In this document: piece after piece, positions 12,083 to 20,536 of the stretch | How positions within the stretch are numbered: the first letter of the stretch is position 1 | How the letters are laid out: each line of letters begins with the position of its first letter | Source of the DNA: SG8-41 sp963699525 | Lineage (GTDB): Bacteria > Pseudomonadota > Gammaproteobacteria > Burkholderiales > SG8-41 | NCBI GenBank assembly: GCA_963699525.1 | Contig: CAVOUI010000009.1 | Span: 186,001-250,000, forward strand | Direction: 5' to 3' | DNA: 64,000 nucleotides | Notes under the pieces: model-generated | What the model was told of the DNA's origin: nothing | Databases searched by the model: none | What the model saw: only the letters and a program-made list of their open reading frames with translations | Program-made: the position numbers and the translations under genes

Positions 12083-13591
12083 CTATATCCGCTTCGTGAA
12101 GGCCGCGGCGCTCGTGCCCGAGAGCCTGCCGAACACCGAGCCGGAAGTGAGCCCCGTCCCGCCCGGATAGTTATGGTAGAAGATGCCGCCCACGAGCTCC
12201 CCCGCGGCGTAGAGGCCGGGGATGGGCTTGCCGGCGGTGTCCTCGACCTCGCCTTCGCGGGTGATCTTGAGCCCGCCGAAGCTGAAGGTGACGCCGCAGG
12301 TCACGCCGTAGCCCTCGAACGGCGGCTGGTCGATGGTGTTCGCCCAGTTCGACTTGTTGATCTTGAGCCCCACGGTGCAGCGCCCGTCCTTCACCGCCAT
12401 GTTGAAGGGGTTGTCGGTGCGCACCGCCTTGTTGTACTCGCGGATCTCCTGCAGGCAGCGCGCGGCATCCACGCCCTCGAGCTTCTTCACGAAGTCCTCG
12501 AGCGTGTCGGCGCGCACCTTGGTCACCTGCTTGATGCGGTACTCGTCGCGCAGCATCGGGATGATCTTGGCGTCGAAGATCTGCCAGGCGAACATGCCCG
12601 GCTGCTCGAGCACCACCCGGCCGTACTTGGCGTAGGTGTAGTTGCGGAAATCCGCGCCCTCGTCCACGAAGCGCTCGCCGCGCGCGTTCACCATGATGCC
12701 CCACGGGTAGCTGTGCTTCTGGAACTGGTCGCCGACATTGACGTCGCCGAACGCGGGCGCGTTCATATCCCAGCCGACGGCGTGGCAGCCGGACCAGTGG
12801 CCGTAGGGCATCGCGCCGACGGCGAGCGCCATCTGGATGCCGAGGCCGGTGTTGTAGCGCGTGCCGCGCACCTTGGCGAGGTCCCAGCCCGGGCCGAGGT
12901 AGCGCGCGCGCATCTCGGCGTTGGACTCGAAGCCGCCGCAGGCCAGAACCACCGCCTTCGACCGTATCTCGACGATCTTCCCCTTGTGCTTCGCGCGCAC
13001 GCCGAGCACGGCGCCGCCGTCGTCGGCGATCAGGCTCTGCGCGGGCGTCTCGTAGAAGATCCGGATGCCGTCGCGCGCGCAGGCCTTGTGCTCGTTGTCG
13101 ACCATGCCGGCACCGCCGCCCCAGGACTCGGCCGCGAGTCCGCCCCAGAACTTGTAGCGCTTGCCGCCGTCGACCTTGTACGACTGCCGCCCGTAGCTCG
13201 CCTGGAACCGGACGCCCTTCTTGCGCATCCAGACGATGGTCTCGAAGCTGCGCGAGATCAGGATCTCGCACAGGTCGGGATCGGTCCGGTACTGGGTGAT
13301 GCGGCCCATGTCGTCGTAATAGTGCTCGGCGGTGTAGGAGCCGAAGTCGTGGGTCTTCTTCTCCTCCTCGGTCAGGTCGGGAATGATGTGCGCCAGGTCC
13401 TCCGCGCCGTTGTAGACCACGCGCATGAGGCCGCCGGTGTAGCGGCTGTTGCCCCCGCTGTCCTCGATCGGCGCGGCTTCGAGCACGATGACGCTCGCTC
13501 CGCCCTCGCGCGCGGCAAGCGCCGCGCAGCAGGCGGCATTGCCGGCGCCGACCACGATGACGTCGGGACTCCCGAACTCGGTAGTGCTCAT
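12083..13591 (-). CDS. FAD-dependent tricarballylate dehydrogenase-like flavoprotein (TcuA type)
   Basis: A 502-residue flavoprotein of the fumarate reductase/succinate dehydrogenase flavoprotein group, closest by pattern to TcuA, which oxidises tricarballylate to cis-aconitate. The FAD-binding motif VIVVGAGNAACCAALAA is near residue 10, SGGNSRYTGGLMR near 45, VVLACGGFESNAEMRARYL near 240, and the C-terminal FAD loop IPGLYAAGELVGG followed by YPGGTGLTSGSVFGR. TcuB, the usual redox partner, is not next door. Start ATG 13591 fits the family; the longer in-frame extension runs antisense within the neighbouring gene. The NTF2-like gene lies 14 bp upstream. Confidence 0.82.
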   Translation of the reverse strand: MSTTEFGSPDVIVVGAGNAACCAALAAREGGASVIVLEAAPIEDSGGNSRYTGGLMRVVYNGAEDLAHIIPDLTEEEKKTHDFGSYTAEHYYDDMGRITQYRTDPDLCEILISRSFETIVWMRKKGVRFQASYGRQSYKVDGGKRYKFWGGLAAESWGGGAGMVDNEHKACARDGIRIFYETPAQSLIADDGGAVLGVRAKHKGKIVEIRSKAVVLACGGFESNAEMRARYLGPGWDLAKVRGTRYNTGLGIQMALAVGAMPYGHWSGCHAVGWDMNAPAFGDVNVGDQFQKHSYPWGIMVNARGERFVDEGADFRNYTYAKYGRVVLEQPGMFAWQIFDAKIIPMLRDEYRIKQVTKVRADTLEDFVKKLEGVDAARCLQEIREYNKAVRTDNPFNMAVKDGRCTVGLKINKSNWANTIDQPPFEGYGVTCGVTFSFGGLKITREGEVEDTAGKPIPGLYAAGELVGGIFYHNYPGGTGLTSGSVFGRLSGTSAAAFTKRI

Positions 13592-13605
13592 TGCTTTCCT
13601 TTGGG

Positions 13606-14049
13606 TCAGTGAAGCGTCTTGGGCGCGGCAGCGCGCCGCGGCTCGGACCCCATCGCGGCGGGCGCGGGCACGGGAGAGGCATGGTGCGCGACCATGCGCC
13701 AGCCGCGCTCGGTCCTGAGGTAGATGTTGGTGGCGATCATCGGGGCGCGCGGGCGCGTCTCGCCCGCGACCGTGATGTGCTCGTAGACGCTGTGCACCGC
13801 GAGCATCATGCCCTGCACCACCTGGCTCTCGCGCAGCTGGAATCGCAGCGTCTGCCCGCTCGCGAAGACCTGGCGCCACGATTCACGCACGTTTTCGACG
13901 CCGGAGATCCGCGTGCCGTTGGGGTGCACGCAGTAGATTTCGTCGTCATCGGCCCACACCGCCATCATCGCCTCGAGGTCGGCCTTGGTGAGGGCCTCGT
14001 AGAACGCGGACTCCGCGTCCTGCGGGCTGGCGTAGAGCGCTTTTTTCAC
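13606..14049 (-). CDS. NTF2/SnoaL-like domain protein
   Basis: A 147-residue cone-shaped NTF2-like fold protein: DAESAFYEALTKADLEAMMAVWADDDEIYCVHPNG opens it, then SGVENVRESWRQVF, and GWRMVAHHASP closes the domain, followed by a low-complexity tail. Family members are small enzymes or ligand-binding proteins, and the ligand cannot be assigned. The start codon overlaps the end of waaF by 4 bp and the TcuA-like gene follows 14 bp later, suggesting one leftward transcript. Confidence 0.82.
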   Translation of the reverse strand: MKKALYASPQDAESAFYEALTKADLEAMMAVWADDDEIYCVHPNGTRISGVENVRESWRQVFASGQTLRFQLRESQVVQGMMLAVHSVYEHITVAGETRPRAPMIATNIYLRTERGWRMVAHHASPVPAPAAMGSEPRRAAAPKTLH

Positions 14050-15059
14050 CGGGAAATTCTATCAAAATCGATCGCGGCGAGAATGCGGTCGGGCGTCAGC
14101 TGCATCATGCAGTTGAAATGCCCGAGCGGGCACTCGCGCTTGAAGCACGGACTGCACGGCAGATCGAGCTTGAGGATGCGGGCGTTGGGCGAGAGCGGCG
14201 GCGTGTAGCCCGGACTGGTCGAGCCGTAGAGGGCGATCAACGGCTTGCCGAGCGCCGCCGCGACGTGCATCAGGCCGGAGTCGTTGCTGACCACGAGCGA
14301 GGTCGAAGCGAGGAGATCGATGGCCTCGGCGAGCGTCGTTTCGCCGGCCAGGTTGCGGCAGACGCCCACCGATTGCCGCTCGATCTCGGCGGCGGCGTCC
14401 CGGTCGTTCCTGGAGCCGACCAGCCATACCGCGCAGCCTTGCGCGGCGAGCCCCTGCGCGAGCTCCGCGAAGTAGCGCGCCGGCCAGCGCTTGGCGGGCC
14501 CGTACTCCGCGCCCGGGCAGAGCGCAGCGGCCGGGCGGCCGCGATCGAGCCCGAGCCGGACGAGCAGCTCTCGCCGCGCCGCCTCGTCCACCCGCAGGGA
14601 AAGCGCGGGCAGCGGCGGTTTGAGCGCCTCGCCGCGCGGCAGGGCGAGCGCCGCGTAGCGTTGCGCCATCTGCGGCAGGCGCTCTTCGTCCAGCCGGCGC
14701 GCATCGGTCAGGATCCAGTGCCGTACTTCACCGATGTAGCCGGTGCGGGTCCGGATGCCGGCGAAGAAGGGGACGAGCGCGGATTTGAAAGTGCGGGGTA
14801 GCACGATGGCCTGGTCGTAGCCTTCCGCGCGCAGCGCATGCCCGAGCCGCCGGCGCTCGCCGAGCTTGAGGTCGCCGTGCAGGAACGGACTCTCGATCGC
14901 CCGGCGCACCTCGGGCATGCGCTCGAGGAGCGAGAACGTCCAGCGCGGGGCGAGGACATCGAGCGCGAGGCCGGCGTGGCGCGCGTGCAGCAGCTTGAAG
15001 AGCGGCTGCGCCAATACCGTGTCGCCGACCCAGGACGGACCGACAACCAGGATCTTCAT
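14046..15059 (-). CDS. waaF: ADP-heptose:LPS heptosyltransferase II
   Basis: Adds the second L-glycero-D-manno-heptose to the lipopolysaccharide inner core at the cytoplasmic face. The 337-residue GT9 protein shows VVGPSWVGDTVLAQPLFKLL at the N-terminus, ALCPGAEYGPAKRWPARYFAEL near residue 182, the donor-binding VVSNDSGLMHVAAALGKP near 255, and ALYGSTSPGYTPPLS. The C-terminal cysteines (CSPCFKRECPLGHFNCM) are typical of WaaF. It is followed by the NTF2-like gene (4-bp overlap) and preceded by the zinc-finger gene. Confidence 0.94.
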   Translation of the reverse strand: MKILVVGPSWVGDTVLAQPLFKLLHARHAGLALDVLAPRWTFSLLERMPEVRRAIESPFLHGDLKLGERRRLGHALRAEGYDQAIVLPRTFKSALVPFFAGIRTRTGYIGEVRHWILTDARRLDEERLPQMAQRYAALALPRGEALKPPLPALSLRVDEAARRELLVRLGLDRGRPAAALCPGAEYGPAKRWPARYFAELAQGLAAQGCAVWLVGSRNDRDAAAEIERQSVGVCRNLAGETTLAEAIDLLASTSLVVSNDSGLMHVAAALGKPLIALYGSTSPGYTPPLSPNARILKLDLPCSPCFKRECPLGHFNCMMQLTPDRILAAIDFDRISR

Positions 15060-15060
15060 G

Positions 15061-15078
15061 GGGGATGAGGGCGGAGGA
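15061..15078 (+). repeat. Copy of dispersed GGGATGAGG repeat
   Basis: GGGGATGAGGGCGGAGGA lies between waaF and the small zinc-finger gene, and matches the first half of the element at 26792-26821. Confidence 0.5.
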
Positions 15079-15081
15079 CGT

Positions 15082-15285
15082 CTAGTGTCCGGAGCCCGTG
15101 GCGCCGCCCTTGAGGACGTACTTCGTGCCGCAGTAGGGGCAGAGCGCCTCGCCCGTCTTCTCGATCGGCAGGAAGACGCGCGGGTGCGCGTTCCACAGCA
15201 GCATGGAGGGCAGCGGACAGTGCAGCGGAAGGTCCGCGGCCGCGACTTCGATCAGGCGTTCCTTGTTTTCCGTCTGCTCGGCCAT
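15082..15285 (-). CDS. Zinc-finger domain protein, zf-CHCC type
   Basis: A 67-residue protein with the pattern LHCPLPSMLLWNAHPRVFLP followed by ALCPYCGTKYVLKGG. The Cys-His-Cys-Cys ligands match the zf-CHCC domain, related to the mitochondrial complex I subunit NDUFS6. In betaproteobacteria this small gene commonly sits between heptosyltransferase and ilvE genes, as here. Its biochemical role is unknown to me; zinc binding is inferred. Confidence 0.88.
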   Translation of the reverse strand: MAEQTENKERLIEVAAADLPLHCPLPSMLLWNAHPRVFLPIEKTGEALCPYCGTKYVLKGGATGSGH

Positions 15286-15364
15286 ATGAACGTATCGGTC
15301 TGGGGGGTGCGGGGGGAGCGGGAAGGCTCCGAACGATCGACCGGAAGGGGCCCGCTCCCTCTGC

Positions 15365-16294
15365 TCATCCCGCCACCGGCGTCAGCCAGTCGCGGTACTG
15401 GTTCGACTTCCCGGTCACGCAGTCGAAGAACGTCTTCTGCAGCTTTTCCGTGACCGGGCCGCGCTTGCCGTTGCCGATCGTCCGGTTGTCGAGCTCTCGG
15501 ATCGGCGTCACCTCGGCCGCAGTGCCCGTGAAGAATGCCTCGTCCGCGCCGTAGACCTCGTCGCGGGTGATGCGCTTGGCGACGACCGGCAGCCCGAGGT
15601 CCCGTGCGATGCGGATCACCGAATCGCGCGTGATGCCTTCGAGCGCAGACGTGAGCTCCGGCTCGTACAGCGTGCCGTTGCGAACGATGAAGATGTTTTC
15701 CCCCGATCCCTCGGCGACGAACCCGTCCACGTCGAGCAGCAGCGCCTCATCGTAGCCGTCCTGCGCCGCCTCCTGGTGCGCGAGAATGGAGTTCATGTAA
15801 GTGCCGACCGACTTGGCCCGGCACATCGTGACGTTCACATGATGGCGCGCGTAGGAGGAGGTCTTGACGCGGATGCCGCGCTCGAGCGCCTCCGGCCCGA
15901 GGTAGGCGCCCCAGGCCCAGGCGGCGATCGCCACGTGGACGCGCACGTTCTTGGCCGAGATGCCCATGGCCTCCGAGCCGTAGAACGCGATCGGGCGGAT
16001 GTAGCAGGCTTCCAGCGCATTGGCGCGCACCACTTCCTTCTGGGCCTCGGTGAGCGTCCTCTTGTCGTAGGGAAGGGGCATGCCGTTGATATGCGCGGAG
16101 CGGAACAGGCGGTCCGTATGCTCGCGCAGGCGGAAGATCGCAGTGCCGTTCGCGGTCTTGTAGGCGCGCACGCCCTCGAACACGCCCATGCCGTAATGCA
16201 GCGTATGCGTGAGCACGTGGGTGGTCGCGGAGCGCCAGGGCACGAGCTTGCCGTCGTACCAGATGTGCCCGTCGCGATCGGCCATCGAGGACAT
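15365..16294 (-). CDS. ilvE: Branched-chain-amino-acid aminotransferase
   Basis: PLP-dependent class IV aminotransferase that performs the last step of leucine, isoleucine and valine synthesis. The 309-residue product shows YDGKLVPW, THTLHYGMGVFEGVRAY near residue 30, the PLP lysine region VNVTMCRAKSVGTYMNSI near 155, DEALLLDVDGFVAEGSGENIFIV near 185, EGITRDSVIRIARDLG, and the late EAFFTGTAAEVTPI motif. ATG 16294 gives MSSMADRDGHIWYDGK; an internal ATG 9 bp later is also possible. The 187-bp upstream region is shared with the divergent adenylate cyclase gene. Confidence 0.95.
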   Translation of the reverse strand: MSSMADRDGHIWYDGKLVPWRSATTHVLTHTLHYGMGVFEGVRAYKTANGTAIFRLREHTDRLFRSAHINGMPLPYDKRTLTEAQKEVVRANALEACYIRPIAFYGSEAMGISAKNVRVHVAIAAWAWGAYLGPEALERGIRVKTSSYARHHVNVTMCRAKSVGTYMNSILAHQEAAQDGYDEALLLDVDGFVAEGSGENIFIVRNGTLYEPELTSALEGITRDSVIRIARDLGLPVVAKRITRDEVYGADEAFFTGTAAEVTPIRELDNRTIGNGKRGPVTEKLQKTFFDCVTGKSNQYRDWLTPVAG

Positions 16295-16481
16295 GAAGGG
16301 GCTTTGGCGAAAGCCGCTATTCTAGCGGGTTTGGAGAGCGGGGTTCAAAGACCCGGCGCAGCGAGCGCGCGGGAGGCGTTCGAGGCTGGCAGTAACGTCG
16401 ATACGCAGTTAGAATTGCGTTCGCGATCGCAGGCAGCGGGAAGAGCCTCCGTTCCGGCCGCGGTCCTCCAAGGGAGAAGCA

Positions 16482-17804
16482 ATGGCGCGTGATCTGGGCA
16501 GCTGGATTGCCAATCTGGGCCAGCGCGTCATTTCCAGCGAGGACACCGAGCAGGAGAAGCTGAACAAGACGCTCGCCATCTTCGCCTCCGGGCTGATGGG
16601 ATTCGGAGCGATGCTGTGGCTCGCCATCTACTGGGCGATGGGCATCAAGTTCTCCGCCACGGTGCCGCTCAGCTACCTCCTGATCTCCGCGGCGTCGCTC
16701 GCGCTCTACCTGTGGATCCGCAACTTCGAGCTGTTCCGCTTCATCCAGGTGAGCCTGTTCCTGTTCGTGCCGTTCATCATGCAGTGGAGCATCGGCAGCT
16801 ACGTCAGCTCCTCGGGCGTGATGCTGTGGGCGCTGCTCGCGCCGGTGGGGGTCATGATCTTCCAGGGGCCGCGCGAGTCGCTGCCGTGGTTCTTCGCCTA
16901 CATCTTCATGACGGGGATCTCCGGCTTCTTCGACTACTATCTCGGCGACGGCGTGCAGCAGGGCGTCACCATGCAGTCGGTCGCGGTGTTCTTTTCCCTG
17001 AACTTCGCCGCCGTGTCCACCATCGTCTACCTGCTGATCAGCTACTTCGTCAACCAGCGCGACAAGCTGCAGGCGCGCATCGACGAGCAGTACAAGCTGC
17101 TGCAGGCGGAGCAGGAGAAATCCGAGCGCCTGCTGCTCAATATCCTGCCCGGCCCGATCGCGCGGCGCCTGAAGGAGCAGCAGGCGACCATCGCCGACGG
17201 CTTTTCCGACGTCACGGTGATGTTCGCCGACATCATCAATTTCACGCGGCTCTCCGAGGAGATGCCGCCCAAGTTCATGGTGTCCCTGCTGAACGAAGTG
17301 TTCTCTCACTTCGACCAGCTCGCCGAGAAGCACGGGCTGGAGAAGATCAAGACCATAGGCGACGCCTACATGGTCGCGGGCGGCCTCGATGAGCACCACC
17401 GGGCTGCCGGGACCGGTCCCGCCGAGCGCGACTACTGCAGCGCGATCTGCAACATGGCGACCGACATGCGCGATTTCATGGAGACGCTCTCCGGGATCCG
17501 CAGGGCGCGGCTGCAGATCCACGTCGGCATCGGCACCGGGCCGGTGGTGGCGGGGGTGATCGGGATGAAGAAGTTCATCTACGACCTGTGGGGCGATACC
17601 GTCAACATCGCGAGCCGCGTCACCGAGCAGGCCGGGCCCAGCACGATACTGGTGGACGCCACCACCTACCGGCGCGTGCGCAACCAGTACGATTTCGAGG
17701 GCCCGCAGACGATCGAGGTCAAGGGCAAGGGCGAGATCACCGTCTACCGCCTGCTGGGCCGCAAGGCGCAGGCCGCGGGTCTCGCCAGCGCCGGTGGCTC
17801 GTAA
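16482..17804 (+). CDS. Membrane-anchored class III adenylate cyclase
   Basis: Makes cAMP from ATP. The 440-residue protein has about six hydrophobic segments between residues 30 and 190, a coiled-coil linker (QARIDEQYKLLQAEQEKSERLLLNILP, near 195-225) and a C-terminal cyclase domain. Both metal-binding aspartates are visible (VMFADIINFT and KTIGDAYM). The adenine-specifying lysine and aspartate are in EKIKTIG and YDLWGDTVNIASR, favouring adenylate over guanylate cyclase. A possible -10 TAGAAT lies at 16410-16415. A cNMP-binding protein is encoded 10 kb away at 28156. Confidence 0.9.
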   Translation: MARDLGSWIANLGQRVISSEDTEQEKLNKTLAIFASGLMGFGAMLWLAIYWAMGIKFSATVPLSYLLISAASLALYLWIRNFELFRFIQVSLFLFVPFIMQWSIGSYVSSSGVMLWALLAPVGVMIFQGPRESLPWFFAYIFMTGISGFFDYYLGDGVQQGVTMQSVAVFFSLNFAAVSTIVYLLISYFVNQRDKLQARIDEQYKLLQAEQEKSERLLLNILPGPIARRLKEQQATIADGFSDVTVMFADIINFTRLSEEMPPKFMVSLLNEVFSHFDQLAEKHGLEKIKTIGDAYMVAGGLDEHHRAAGTGPAERDYCSAICNMATDMRDFMETLSGIRRARLQIHVGIGTGPVVAGVIGMKKFIYDLWGDTVNIASRVTEQAGPSTILVDATTYRRVRNQYDFEGPQTIEVKGKGEITVYRLLGRKAQAAGLASAGGS

Positions 17805-17810
17805 TACCCT

Positions 17811-20507
17811 TCATTCGTCACCGATCACTGTTTTCCAGAGTTCCCGCACGGCGCGGATTTCCTGCGCGACTTCCCTGGGCTCGATGCGCGCGTACTGCTC
17901 GCCCGCCAGGCGCAGCGCGTGCTGGAGGTGGCGCAGCCGCCGGTAGGCGTCGTGCGCCGCCTGCGCGCGGCTCTCCGCCAGCAGCCCGAGGCGAGCCGCG
18001 AGCTTGAGGAGCGCGAGGTTGCCGATGTTCCCGGTCAGCTCCGCGTGCGCGCGGGCGTGGCCGAGCACGAGGTACTGCACGGCGAACTCGACGTCGACAA
18101 GGCCGCCGGGGTCGTGCTTCAGGTCGAAGAGCTGCGTTCGGTTGGGATGAGCATCGCGCAGCTTCCCGCGCATCTCGGCGATCGCCCGGCGCAGCTCCTC
18201 CGGGTCCCGTTCCTTGCGCAGGACCTCGATCCGCAACGCCTCGAATGCGGCGCCGATTTCTCGGTCCCCGGCGACGAAGCGGGCGCGAGTGAGCGCCTGG
18301 TGCTCCCACACCCAGGCCTTCTCCATCTGGTACTCGCGGTAGCTCGCGAGCGGGCTCACCATCAGGCCGCCTGCGCCGTCGGGCCGCAGCCGCAAGTCGG
18401 TTTCGTAGAGCACTCCCGCCGGCGTGATGCTGGTCAGCCAGCGGTTGATGCGCAGGGCGAACCGCCCGTAATTCTCGGCCGCTTCCGGCGCGGCGTCGTC
18501 ATGGAGAAACACGATATCGAGGTCGGAGGCATATCCGAGCTCCTTGCCGCCGAGCTTGCCGTAGCCGACCACGGCGAAGCGCGGGTCCTTCCGGTGGGCG
18601 GGCCGCAGCGGCCACGTCGCGCGGAGCACCTCTTCGAGCACCACGCACGCGAGGTCGCTCAGGTGGTCGCTCAGGGTCTCGATCGGCAGCAGGCCCGCGA
18701 GGTCCTGCGCGATCAACCGCATGGTATGCGCGTGCTTGAAGTGCCGCAGCACGTCCATCTGCTTCTCGGTGTCCCCCGCGGCGGCGTCCATCTGCCCGCG
18801 CAGCTCCCGCGTCGCGGAAGGCCAGTGCGGCGGGGCGTAGAGCGTGCGCGCGTCGAGCAGCTCGTCGAGCAGGATAGGGCGGGCGGTGAGGTACTGGGCG
18901 ACCCAGGGGCTCGCGCTCATCATGCCGGCCAGCCGCGACAGCGCCTGCGGGTACTCCTTGAGGAGCGCGAGGTAGGCGCCGCGGCGCGAGACGCTCTCGA
19001 GCAGGCCAAACAGGCGCTCGAGCGTGACATCGGGGTCCTTCTCGGACGCGGCGGCCTCGACCGCGACTGGCACCAGCCGGTCGAAAAGCGCCTGGCTTGG
19101 TGCCGGCATCTCGCGGTAGCGGCTGGCGGAGCGCATGCTCTTCAACCGCTCCCCGATCGCCCCGGGATCGCGAAATCCGAGTTCCGTGAGGACCGCGAGC
19201 GAGCGTTCGGCGTCCAGCGCCCCCTGCCACAGGTGCGCGAGCGCGTGCTCGGCCTCGGGGGCCGCGGCGAAGATCGCCTCGAAGTGCCGCGTGACGTTGC
19301 CGCGGTGGCGCTCGAGAGCGGCGCCCAGCGCCGGGTAATCGGAGAACCCCATCGCCTCGGCGATGAGCGAGCGGTCGGCGTCGGAAGCCGGCAGGACGTG
19401 GGTCTGCAGGTCGTCCAGATACTGCAGCCGGTGCTCGAGATTGCGCAGGAATCCGTACGCCTCCGCGAGCTCCTGCACCGCCGCCTCCGGCAGGAGGTTC
19501 CGCGCCGCGAGCTGCGGCAGCACGGCGAGGGTGGGCTGCGTCCTCAGGCCGGGCTCGCGTCCCCCACGTATCAGCTGGAATACCTGCGCGATGAACTCGA
19601 TCTCGCGGATGCCGCCGGGCCCGAGCTTGATGTTGTCCGCGATGTCCCGCCGCTCCACCTCCTGGCGGATCTGGCGGTGCAGATCGCGCAGCGCCGCGAT
19701 CGCGTGGTAATCCATGTGGCGGCGATAGACGAAGGGAAGGACGCGCTCCATCAGCTCGGCCTCCTGGTCGCCGGTCAGTACCCGCGCCTTGATCCATGCG
19801 TAGCGCTCCCATTCCCGCCCCTGGGTGATGAAGTAGTTCTCGAGCGCGTCGAAGCTCGTGACGAGCGGCCCGCCATCGCCGTATGGGCGCAACCGCATGT
19901 CGACGCGAAACACGCAGCCGTCCGCGGTCGTCTCGGAGAGCGCCGCGATCAGCCCGCGGCCGAGAGCCGTGAAGTACTCGTGGTTGCTGATGGGCCGCGG
20001 TCCCTGTGTGTCGCCGTCCTCGGGATAGATGAAGACGAGATCGACGTCCGATGAGACGTTCAGCTCGGCGCCGCCGAGCTTGCCCATGCCGACCACGTGC
20101 AGCTTCAGGGCACGCCCGTCCACCGCTGCGAGCGGCCGGCCGTGCCGCGCGGCGAGCCGCTCCTCCACACTCGCGAGCGCGTGGGCGATCGCGGTTTCGG
20201 CAAGCGCGGTCATGGTCGAGGTGACCTCATCGAGCGTTGCGAGGCCGGCGAGGTCGCGCGCGATCACACGCAGCATCACCCGCTTGCGCAGCGAGCGCAG
20301 CGCGCGATTGAGACTGTCGTTGTCGCCCGACGCATGCGCCTGCAGAAACGCGCGCATTTCATCGCGAGTGAACGGTTGCTCCGTGCGCGCATCCAACCCG
20401 AGTGCGGGCTCGGCCTCGAGCAGCCGCTTCGCGTAGCGGCTGAGGCGCGCGGCGCGCGCGATGGGCGTGTCGGCGCGGAGCCGCGCCGGCGCGTTATGAG
20501 TTTCCAT
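17811..20507 (-). CDS. glnE: Bifunctional glutamine synthetase adenylyltransferase/deadenylase
   Basis: Adds and removes AMP on glutamine synthetase in response to PII signalling, tuning nitrogen assimilation. The 898-residue protein contains two nucleotidyltransferase domains. The N-terminal one shows HVVGMGKLGGAELNVSSDVDLVF near residue 155 and the C-terminal one VVGYGKLGGKELGYASDLDIVFLHDD near 650, each with the DxD metal motif. The helical regulatory linkers lie between. It converges with the cyclase gene 6 bp apart and diverges from yhdP across only 29 bp. Confidence 0.95.
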   Translation of the reverse strand: METHNAPARLRADTPIARAARLSRYAKRLLEAEPALGLDARTEQPFTRDEMRAFLQAHASGDNDSLNRALRSLRKRVMLRVIARDLAGLATLDEVTSTMTALAETAIAHALASVEERLAARHGRPLAAVDGRALKLHVVGMGKLGGAELNVSSDVDLVFIYPEDGDTQGPRPISNHEYFTALGRGLIAALSETTADGCVFRVDMRLRPYGDGGPLVTSFDALENYFITQGREWERYAWIKARVLTGDQEAELMERVLPFVYRRHMDYHAIAALRDLHRQIRQEVERRDIADNIKLGPGGIREIEFIAQVFQLIRGGREPGLRTQPTLAVLPQLAARNLLPEAAVQELAEAYGFLRNLEHRLQYLDDLQTHVLPASDADRSLIAEAMGFSDYPALGAALERHRGNVTRHFEAIFAAAPEAEHALAHLWQGALDAERSLAVLTELGFRDPGAIGERLKSMRSASRYREMPAPSQALFDRLVPVAVEAAASEKDPDVTLERLFGLLESVSRRGAYLALLKEYPQALSRLAGMMSASPWVAQYLTARPILLDELLDARTLYAPPHWPSATRELRGQMDAAAGDTEKQMDVLRHFKHAHTMRLIAQDLAGLLPIETLSDHLSDLACVVLEEVLRATWPLRPAHRKDPRFAVVGYGKLGGKELGYASDLDIVFLHDDAAPEAAENYGRFALRINRWLTSITPAGVLYETDLRLRPDGAGGLMVSPLASYREYQMEKAWVWEHQALTRARFVAGDREIGAAFEALRIEVLRKERDPEELRRAIAEMRGKLRDAHPNRTQLFDLKHDPGGLVDVEFAVQYLVLGHARAHAELTGNIGNLALLKLAARLGLLAESRAQAAHDAYRRLRHLQHALRLAGEQYARIEPREVAQEIRAVRELWKTVIGDE

Positions 20508-20536
20508 GTAGGGTTCGGGTTAGAATACGTAAATCC

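Noticed and set aside
12055..12095. Hairpin AGGGC-AAAC-GCCCT followed by CTTTTTCT
   Set aside because: It looks like a plus-strand terminator, but both flanking genes are on the minus strand, where no T-run follows the stem. No plus-strand transcript is known to end there.
9858..13612. Long plus-strand frames opposite the phosphomutase, hydrolase and TcuA-like genes
   Set aside because: Shadows of the minus-strand genes: no family motif, no ribosome-binding site and composition typical of antisense frames.
13592..13879. N-terminal extension of the TcuA-like frame upstream of ATG 13591
   Set aside because: The extra 96 codons overlap the NTF2-like gene on the same strand in another frame and lack flavoprotein sequence; the FAD motif starts right after ATG 13591.
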